Assembly: GCA_001579985.1 (NCBI GenBank)
Contig: LRSR01005910.1
Location: 1 to 27,237 of the forward strand
Origin: Hypsibius dujardini
Taxonomy: Eukaryota; Tardigrada; Eutardigrada; Parachela; Hypsibiidae
DNA length: 27,237 nucleotides
Reading direction: 5' to 3'
A program made the position numbers and the translations under genes. Positions within the stretch are counted from its first letter, which is position 1. Each line of letters begins with the position of its first letter. The notes under the pieces are model-generated. The model saw only the letters and a list, made by a program, of their open reading frames with translations. It did not search any database and had not been told where the DNA came from. Positions 20,200 to 27,237 of this stretch are shown piece by piece.

Positions 20200-20557
20200 A
20201 AGTCAATTCGAGCAAAGTTTCAGCGATGGTGTACTTGTTTTATTTTACCACAAACGTGACCGAATTCAATTATGTCCTGGTCATGTTACGGTTTCTTATC
20301 GACGATTGTTTTGAATGTTTATTAAGGCGAAACTGTTTTTTTTTGCGCGCTGGCTTTTACTGCGTCTATCTGCGCTTGGATCGGAATCGCATAGGTAAAT
20401 ATAGGCCAGAACTTGTCGAGTGCTCGCTTTCGACATCCACGCGTACAGTTAACCCACATTTTGTGTGTGTGGTGATAAAAACATGGCTGACCCCGTGTAA
20501 TAGAACGCTTTTTGGACGAAACAGAGTATTTTACTGTGATTTGAGTGTCAAACTGAT

Positions 20558-20563
20558 AATAAA
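20558..20563 (+). terminator. Candidate poly(A) signal of the LDLa-protein gene
   Basis: AATAAA stands about 360 bp after the stop codon and is the first perfect hexamer downstream, so the 3' UTR may be about 380 bp. Confidence 0.55.
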
Positions 20564-21098
20564 GTCCGTGACATTTGATGGCGCTAACCAAGATCATAAA
20601 ACGTAGGCTCGAAAGAATACGCCTACATAAATCCCGCATAAGTTACACCAAAAGAGCGTTAGGGCAAACTATAATTTCATTCTGGAACATGAAAAGGTTC
20701 ATGGAAGCCAGATGCGACGGTAATAATTGCTCAGACAATCGGGGTAGTAATCTTTCAGGTAGGACTCGGGGGAATGATCAGTTGAGGAGGCCGACAGGAA
20801 GAGAGCTGAAGCTCAATGGCGTCAGACAGTCCACGGCTGAATTGTGGCGGGACGCGGCGAATCACCTTGAAGGTTTCGGGATATTCCTGAAACTGACGAC
20901 GCGCAGTGCCGTTGATCTTCGCATTGCTAGCTCCACCGTCTGCAGCAGAGGCTGCTGTGATCCAGAACTCCTTGAACCAAAACGACCGAATGTGCTACGA
21001 GGAAAGGTTTGACGAAAGCGGTAGGAGAGTCGGTGGCGATGGTGATCGGCGTTTCGTTTTCACTACCCATCTTCAAGAACTCGGTATTAATGCGCTAA
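20564..21098. other. Spacer with unassigned open frames
   Basis: A 145-codon plus-strand frame (20575-21012) and several minus-strand frames of 45-80 codons overlap here. Composition is fairly GC-rich for a spacer. None shows a family motif, and I could not build a spliced gene from them. Confidence 0.3.
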
Positions 21099-21563
21099 CT
21101 TGGGGAGTGCCGAATTAAGAATCGCTGGGATATGTTTTTTTTATTAAGACCTATTTAAGTGATGAATAAAAAAAGAAATTTCACTATCATAGACAGGCGA
21201 ATTTATTTTTGGTGAAATTTCAAAGTTGGAAACGGTCCCACTGCATTTCTGCTAGGTGCAATCAATTAATTGCTTGATCTAAAGGCATCTGCTTTCCCTT
21301 TGATTGATTGTCGATTGATTGGCCTTGTTCGACATTAGAACTTAATTGATTGATTGATTGTTTGTAACTAGACCGCTTTGATTGAAGCAATCAATCGATT
21401 GCATCCAGCGGTAAACGCAGTTTCCAACTTTGAATTTTTTACCGAAAATAAATTCGCTTGCCCATGGCAGTGAAATAATTTTTTAATTTTATCACTTAAA
21501 TAGGCCTTAATAAAAAAACATGTCCAAGTGATTCTGAATTCGGCACTTGAATAACTTCCCAAG
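21099..21563. mobile_element. Foldback element B, same family as element A
   Basis: Arms of about 145 bp (21099-21240 and 21410-21563) share the tip CTTGGGGAG or CTTGGGAAG and the blocks GTGCCGAATT, TATTTAAGTGAT and TTTCAAAGTTGGAAAC. The loop holds GATT and AATC runs, as in element A. It lies in the spacer between the LDLa-protein gene and maelstrom and has no coding capacity. Confidence 0.7.
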
Positions 21564-21670
21564 TAAATTAAACGGCAGCTGGAACGAACCAAGTATTTAG
21601 AGAAGTATTTTAGAAGCGCTTCATTTAATTCTCCGCGGCCGAGCAGACGGAATAAATGCGTGTGGTGATA

Positions 21671-21799
21671 CACACGTGGCAAAACCCTTGCGCTAACCGA
21701 GTTAAGCCATTACACTCGATCCACGCATGGCTGGCCGTTGCACACAGCATCGAGTTAAAGTGCTTAATTCGGGTCAGCGCAAGGTTTTTGCTAGGTGTG
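21671..21799. mobile_element. 129-bp TA-flanked MITE, copy 1
   Basis: Inverted ends are CACACGTGGCAAAACCCTTG on the left and the complement of CACACCTAGCAAAAACCTTG on the right. Both continue into GCGCTAACC or GCGCTGACC and a GAGTTAAGCCATT-type block. TA flanks both sides (21669-21670 and 21800-21801). A second copy lies at 24498-24619. It has no coding capacity and is Tc1/mariner-like by duplication. Confidence 0.75.
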
Positions 21800-21801
21800 T
21801 A

Positions 21802-22211
21802 TACATGTATTCTTCTGAGAAAACATTTTTATATTTCTCCGATTATTGAAACCTGAATCGCGCGACACGACAGCTGCACGGCATGAGTTGATGGAGGATT
21901 TGAGAGGAAAGCTTCTTACGCATTTCAGCCCACATGAACGATTCGGGATCGAAGCGGTTACCGGTCCACAATACAGCGTAAAGTAAACAGAAAAGGTATA
22001 TTCTGTAAGAGTTCAAGCTGGAAGAATGCACAATTACAACCAATCACACGTAATGAGTACTCTGTAAAAAATAAACGTGAAAAAATCTTGCTTTTTCTGT
22101 TCCCAACTAGCATTGGCACAAATGTAACAAAAGAAAGCGTAAAAAACAAACAGAATCGCCACATCATAGCGCACCGTCAATGCACGAGGGCGGGACAGGA
22201 AGCATCCAGTG
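21802..22211. other. Presumed 3' flank of maelstrom
   Basis: This follows the maelstrom stop codon on the minus strand. Small frames only. No minus-strand AATAAA was recognised, so the 3' UTR end is undefined. Confidence 0.35.
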
Positions 22212-23280
22212 CTAATCGATTTCGTCCATGTTACTGTCTCCTCGGAAAATAAAGCGCTCATCACCAGGCAGACCGAGTGGTTTCCTGAGATGATTGGTCA
22301 GGCTAAAACTGAAACTTATTATTAGTGCCTACTAATTAATATTCATAAGATGAGCTTACTAGCTTTCCCTTGCGGCCCCCAACGCGCAGTTCTTCACAGA
22401 AACCACGGCACGGTGATAAGGGCAGCTGAAAACGAAAAATATACAAACTTGCCGAGGAAGTCAAAATACTGCATAGTGAATACAATTAGAAAAGTAGGTT
22501 AACAATGGATCCAAACACAAAGAATAACCACAAAAACGCAAAGACGTATGACAAAGACATTTTTTGAAAAATCCGTAAAAGTTCAACAGGTGGCGACAGA
22601 GTCGCTAGAGGGCTTGTTCAAAGTCGTACGATATCTTACTTCAAAATATGCAGCTGACGGTATTGCTCATGCTTGAAAGCTGCGTCCAGAGCTTCCTTCT
22701 CGAGGAGCTCTGTGTATCGCTCATTCACAGACATCCAACGGGCAAGAGCCAAAGCAAGAAAGTCTTCCAGAGCGGCAAACTTCAACTCTGGTAAATCTAA
22801 AAAGTAACAAAAACGAATGATTAGGCTGCATAAAGAGCGAATAATTAGGCTACATAAAGAGCGAATAATCAAATCATATATAGAGCCAATATGATCCGAA
22901 CCCGCAGGAGAAGTTACCATCAGAAATCTCCACGCAGTTTAACCGAAAAACAGCCTGAGCGTGCAACCACTTCATGCACAGCTCATTCACGGCCAGATCC
23001 GCCTTCCGAGAACATAGTGGCATAAGCAAGAGTGCGTTGGTGCCGTCATAACCGACGAAATCCAGAAGCTGCCGGTAAAGCCCCAAGTAGTCTCCTTCGA
23101 GTTGCCGACCATCATCGAAAAACGCTGGAGCCAGAGCGTGTTCATTGGCATGAGGAAGTCCATGACGTTCGTCTCCTAAAAATATTAACGTGAAGCAAGT
23201 CAATTCCAAAGAACCAATCAAATTCGACATTTCGTCGTGTCTGTCTATCTGTCTGTCTGTCTGCCTGTCTGCCTGTCTGT

Positions 23281-23339
<59 letters not shown>

Positions 23340-23342
23340 CTG

Positions 23343-23387
<45 letters not shown>

Positions 23388-25209
23388 GGTCTGTCTGTCG
23401 GTCTGTCTGTCGGTCTATCTATCGGTCTATCTATCTTTGTACCTGTCTTTTTGTTTGCCTAGCTGCATGCCTGTCTGCATGTTTTGCCACTTGAAACAAT
23501 AAAAAACACGTACGGGCAGCATCAGCATCACAGCTAGCGCCAGCAGGTAAACCTGCCGGATCAACATAGGCATGAAAGAAGTCATCCAGTTCGATGCCTT
23601 CCTCAAGGTTGAACCTTGTGACGGCCAATTCCAAGGGGCGATTCAGCGCCAACGTCTGGCCCTTTTTGTAGCCCGCTGCGTAGATAACCGGCACGCAAGA
23701 AAATGAAAATACGGTGAGCTCCATAATGTCTGAAGCAGGCAAACACACAGTTCTTAATAAACGGTTGCGACTTATTAAGCATCAAATAAATACCGGCATG
23801 GGATTTGTAGGCATGGTTGAGATTTTCCAGGGATTCTTCGGCTGAAGTCGTCGTCAACTCGCAGTCGTCTCCGAGACTAGTTTCGGCAATCTGGTCCCCG
23901 ATCTCAATAAAGGCATGGTTACCGTCACCCGTGGTAATGTCCTGCGCCTCCCCAATATGGAGTCGTTTGAAGAATGGCTGACCATCATCGAGCGCTGCCA
24001 TCGGGCCGCCGAGCTCCTCCGAATCAGAGTCGCTTTCACATTCGCCGCATTCCAAATTTTCCACGTTTTTTGGCTTCCTGTGCTCTGCTGATAGCGCGTC
24101 CCTCTTCCGCTTCTTATGGCAACTGAAACGAAAAGTCTACGTGACAAGGGGTCCGTTAATGTCAAATAAAAAATCTTGTTAATTCAAGGCTCTAATCTCC
24201 TCACCAGCAAACGGAATGACCCGAGATACTACTGTTATTATGCTACTTTATTAATAAATTGGATAGTAAATTGGAAGTCAACCGAACCGTCCGTCAACTG
24301 AACCGGCACACACGAAACAAACCTGCCAACTAATCAATCAAGCAATCCGTCACAACACATTCATGCTTATTGATAATGTTAGTACTAGTGTGTGTGGTGA
24401 AATTGGTATTTCGGCTCACCATCCAAATCGCTTTTAAATCGGCTCACGCATGCATAGGCAGATACTTGATTTCTGTACTTCATCGTAGTACAGTATACAC
24501 ACGTGGCAAAAACTATGGACTAACCGAGTTAAGCCATTAAACTCGTGCAATGCATGGTTTTAAACACAGACCGAGTTAAATGGCTTAATGCGGTTAGCGC
24601 AAGGTTTTTGTCGCATGTGTACTACAGCACTTTTGTAAATCAAGCAAACAAGCACCTGCTATTAAAGAGAAATCCATGAGGGAGATTTAAAAGCGATTTG
24701 GATGATGAGCCGAAATCCAGATTTCACCTCATACTAATACATGTTGTAATAACTTACGGCTGAGGCTGAGAGGCAGACACTCGCGGTACCGTCGTCTTAA
24801 TTGCCGTCGCCCGATCTTTAAACGCGCTGCGTTCTGCTTCATACATTGCCTGCAGAATGGGCAAATCAGTTGCTGTAATAAATTCCACTCCGCTGAAAGT
24901 AACCAGACATCCAGCGTCATCCACTAATCAAATGTCAACCAACAACCGAAGTTCACATCAAACCTGGATTGATTCATTCATTGATTGCGCACTTATCAGC
25001 AGATCGTTTTAGTCTGCATTTGATTGCTTGATTGACTCTGTCATCATAAATATTGAAACCGGAAATGAAAATTCTTTCCATTTTCTACTCACCTTCCATT
25101 CCCCATCAAATCTTGTGAATCCTGTCTTCATGGGCACTCCAGTCTGCAGACATCTTTCCTGAACGTAGAGCGAATAAGCATTCGGCTTCGGAAGCTTCTT
25201 TGGCGGCAT
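22212..25209 (-). CDS. mael: Maelstrom homologue (HMG-box start plus MAEL domain)
   Basis: Exons in transcript order: 25209-25093, 24849-24758, 24122-23794, 23729-23514, 23175-22918, 22796-22640, 22425-22360 and 22308-22212. They total 1332 bp (443 aa), near the usual 430-460. The start MPPKKLPKPNAYSLYVQERC is the first strand of the MAEL-type HMG box, continued by AMYEAERSAFKDRATAIK in exon 2. Exon 3 is a basic then acidic linker (KKRKRD, SDSDSEE). The MAEL domain (about 190-405) carries LELAVTRFNLEEGIELDDFF, HAYVDPAGLPAG, GDYLGLYRQLLDFVGYDG and the Cys-His-Cys part of the ECHC site (C391, H394, C403 in NCPYH and NCALGAA). Maelstrom acts in germline perinuclear granules and nuclei in piRNA-guided transposon silencing. 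Least certain is the exon 2 start: acceptor 24849 keeps phase but drops about eight HMG residues. The MITE pair sits in intron 2. Confidence 0.88.
23237..23450. repeat. CTGT/CTGC tetranucleotide microsatellite
   Basis: Located in maelstrom intron 4 (23513-23176). CTGT units flank a pure block of about 14 CTGC units (23281-23340), then CTGT with GGTC and CTAT variants. The internal motif switch suggests a point change spread by slippage. Confidence 0.9.
24376..24742. mobile_element. Palindromic element in maelstrom intron 2, carrying a nested MITE
   Basis: Outer arms (about 24376-24440 and 24684-24742) are inverted repeats sharing TTTCGGCTCA and CATCCAAATCGCTTTT blocks. Weaker pairing continues inward, including CTTGATTT and GTAGTAC words. 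The centre is occupied by the TA-flanked MITE at 24498-24619. The right tip ends about 16 bp from the exon 2 donor at 24757. It has no coding capacity and its family is unknown. Confidence 0.65.
24498..24619. mobile_element. 122-bp TA-flanked MITE, copy 2
   Basis: Left end CACACGTGGCAAAAAC, right end the complement of CACATGCGACAAAAACC. TA flanks both ends (24496-24497 and 24620-24621). The internal ACCGAGTTAAGCCATT and GGTTAGCGCAAGG blocks match the copy at 21671. It lies in the loop of the larger palindrome, inside maelstrom intron 2. Confidence 0.75.
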
Positions 25210-25537
25210 GACAGCGTCGCAGCACAGCATAAAAATACGGAACAAAATTCAAAACAAATCAGGTTTACGTGATCGGAAAGACATACGCAGTCGAAAACAG
25301 GAGCCTTGTTTGCGCTACTTCCCTGCCAGAGAAGTAGCAAAAAGTTAGTTCTTTTTACAGGGAAAATGCTTAAAAAACAGATTGATTTCTATTTTGCAAA
25401 ACGCTGTAACGTACCGCTCGCCAAATCCAAATGTGTTTTATGGTCTGCCGTGCAAACCACTTTCCATTTCGCTACTTCAGTTTTTTTGCAGTTTTGGTTC
25501 TCGGATAATTCGTCCGAATCTTTGTATATGAAACAAA
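25210..25537. promoter_or_regulatory. Divergent maelstrom/TRMT10C promoter region
   Basis: Only 328 bp separate the start codons of maelstrom (minus) and TRMT10C (plus), so both promoters and 5' UTRs must overlap or abut here unless either gene has an upstream non-coding exon. No TATA box was recognised. An 84-codon frame at 25306-25560 crosses into TRMT10C in another frame and is not credited. Confidence 0.5.
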
Positions 25538-27013
25538 ATGTTGTCACCGAAGCCGTTTAAAATTTGCCATCAAACCTGTTTGGCTCTTTGGAGGAAAGTG
25601 CCGATCCAGCGATGTGTACATGTAGCAGCGGCAGCCCGAAACTCGGCTTTTTCGCTGCCGGGGCATTCAAGTCAATCAAGACAATCAAACGAAGGCGGTC
25701 GTGTTATCTTCCGGCGATCCCTGCTAGTTTGGTCCAGCTCGCCGCGATTCTTTTCCTCCGAACACTCATCCGCTGACCCGCCATTACCGTCACCAACATC
25801 AGCATCATCTGAGCAGTCTGGAGAGTCGATGACGTTCCTGAAGTTTGACGATCTCAGCGAAGAAGAACAGAAGCGCTTCCAGATGCTGCAGTTCGAACTG
25901 GAAATTCTCCGGCAGTCGGGCCATCCAGTGCCGTCAAAAATCACCGAAAAGGAATGGCGAAAAGTGATGGCACTTTCGTCGAGATTTTCCAGACTTAAAT
26001 TTTTCAGGTGAGGTTTGCATTTCCGATGTGACATGGAACTTTTTTCTCAGTACTTGGAGCGGGATAATCAATCAATTGACTGGCAATCAGACATATCGAG
26101 CATTTGCCAGTCACTTGAACGAGTTAATCAAACGATCAATGCTCCATGGGTGTTGTGCAGGTTTCTGTTCATGAATGAGATGAGCGATATCAACCTGAAG
26201 AAGAAGAAGGCCCAAGCGAGCATACTCCGCCAGGCCCATTGCGACCAAATTAAAGCTGAGATCTCCGAAAATCCGGAAATCATGCGATATGGTCTGAGTT
26301 TCAACACAATGTTCCCGTACATCCGCGATACCGGTAAGAGCTTTGGCTAGCTTGATGGGCTGAAAATGGTCAGTCGTCAGTTTGCTTTCTAAGCATGCCG
26401 GAGATACGAAGATTATACACGATAGACATTTTCTCATTTCCCGTTTCAGACATGTTAAAGACTTACAATATCCGGCTGGCGTATGCTCGGACCCTGGGCC
26501 AGCCGATCATCTTCGATGTGGATTACGACAATTGGATGTCGCAGCGGGAGCAAACGAACACCGCCACGCAGATCCGGGATTCGTATGCGCTTAATAAGGA
26601 GTCACGAGATCCGTTCTGGCTGCAGGTTAGCTCAGTGTTTTTGCTTAAATCTGGGTGTTTGATATCCGTAACTCGCGGTTGGGAACACATTTTTTTGTTC
26701 TTTTCCCTGTTTAGATCTGCAATTGTCGGATGGAGAACGAAACTATGAAGGCCCTGAAATCCGCCCTTCCCAATATGGGTGAACCGAGTTGTCTCATCGA
26801 GTACACCACGAAGAGCTACCTCGACATCTTCCCACGCTCGCAGTTGGTCTATCTGACGTATAACGCAGAAGCGACGCTGGACCGCTTCAACCACGATGAC
26901 ATCTACATCATCGGAGGCCTGGTTGACAAAACCAATCCTAAGCCGTTGTCGATGGCTAAAGCCAAGCGGGAAGGTCTACGAATGGCGAAATTACCTCTGG
27001 ATACCTATCTGAG
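25538..27013 (+). CDS. TRMT10C: TRMT10C/MRPP1-like mitochondrial tRNA m1R9 methyltransferase, 3' end outside window
   Basis: Exons: 25538-26007, 26161-26333, 26450-26625 and 26715-27013. They give about 372 residues, and the last donor (GTTCGT at 27014) leads off the window. The N-terminus is Arg/Ser-rich and acid-poor over about 75 residues, like a mitochondrial presequence. A charged helical region follows (FDDLSEEEQKRFQMLQFELE). The SPOUT methyltransferase domain begins with LGQPIIFDVDYDNWMS and continues with LVYLTYNAE, FNHDDIYIIGGLVDKTN and AKREGLRMAKLPLDTYL. MRPP1 methylates position 9 of mitochondrial tRNAs and, with the MRPP2 dehydrogenase, supports 5' processing by protein-only RNase P. 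The presequence favours the mitochondrial TRMT10C over cytosolic TRMT10A/B. The start is the first ATG in an open frame preceding the presequence. Confidence 0.9.
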
Positions 27014-27104
27014 GTTCGTGGTGTGTGTATCGTGCGATTTAGTGAACAGTTTTTGCTTATAAGGTAGAAATCGTTAGTGGAATGCCAAGAAAGAAGCCAG
27101 CATA

Positions 27105-27237
27105 CAATCAACGACAAGATTGAGTACAATGGAGGGTCCGGGGTATGGACAAAAGGGGCGGAGTAAATTCCTTATTGGAAAATGGAACAAAGCAACCGCT
27201 GCAGGTCAGGTGGTTGATTGTTCGATTGTATGAAAAC
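27105..27237. mobile_element. Palindromic MITE, copy 2, cut by window edge
   Basis: The left part matches the element at 6381: CAATCAACGACAAGATTG against CAGTAAGCGACAGAATTT, then GGAGGGTCC and GGACAAAAGGGGCGG. TA precedes it at 27103-27104. It lies in TRMT10C intron 4 and its right end is outside the window. Confidence 0.65.

Noticed and set aside
20575-21012. 145-codon plus-strand frame as a gene
   Set aside because: No recognised motif, competing frames on the other strand, and no supporting splice structure. It remains an unassigned frame, noted in the spacer entry.
1-27237. tRNA, rRNA or prokaryote-style operons
   Set aside because: No cloverleaf with a GTTCRANNC arm or rRNA core motif was found, and every credited gene is intron-split and metazoan.

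Overview
The window is nuclear DNA of an intron-rich invertebrate animal. All recognisable genes are split by GT-AG introns, many under 150 bp. The proteins are metazoan: X11/Mint adaptor, Maelstrom, mitochondrial TRMT10C and a natriuretic-peptide-type receptor. Introns and spacers carry TCTG-type microsatellites and palindromic non-autonomous transposons. I favour an ecdysozoan, possibly a tardigrade, but the sequence alone does not settle the species. No rRNA, tRNA or CRISPR locus was found.

Layout. (1) 1-1027: about 1 kb hAT-like non-autonomous element with a second palindromic element nested inside. (2) 1301-5910, minus strand: two tandem paralogous ANF-receptor-domain genes. The complete one (5910-2899, 11 exons, about 509 aa) has a signal peptide, one ligand-binding domain, one membrane helix and an 18-residue tail, with no kinase or cyclase part. 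The second (from 1836) shows only its first three exons before the transposon. (3) 8014-17110, plus strand: a nine-exon X11/Mint/LIN-10 gene (902 aa; one PTB and two PDZ domains). (4) 18196-20199, plus strand: a seven-exon secreted Cys-rich protein with one LDL-receptor class A module (462 aa). (5) 20564-22211: transposon-rich spacer. (6) 25209-22212, minus strand: an eight-exon maelstrom homologue (about 443 aa; HMG-box start and MAEL domain). (7) 25538 to the right edge, plus strand: TRMT10C/MRPP1, truncated by the window, sharing a 328 bp divergent promoter region with maelstrom.

These genes do not form one pathway. The recurring theme is palindromic transposon relics, mostly TA-flanked, in introns and spacers. 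They include a nested pair inside an intron of maelstrom, a piRNA-pathway gene. Exon models were assembled by hand from splice sites, reading phase and family motifs. The summed coding lengths of the four genes complete in the window are multiples of three. The least certain splice choices are flagged in the entries.
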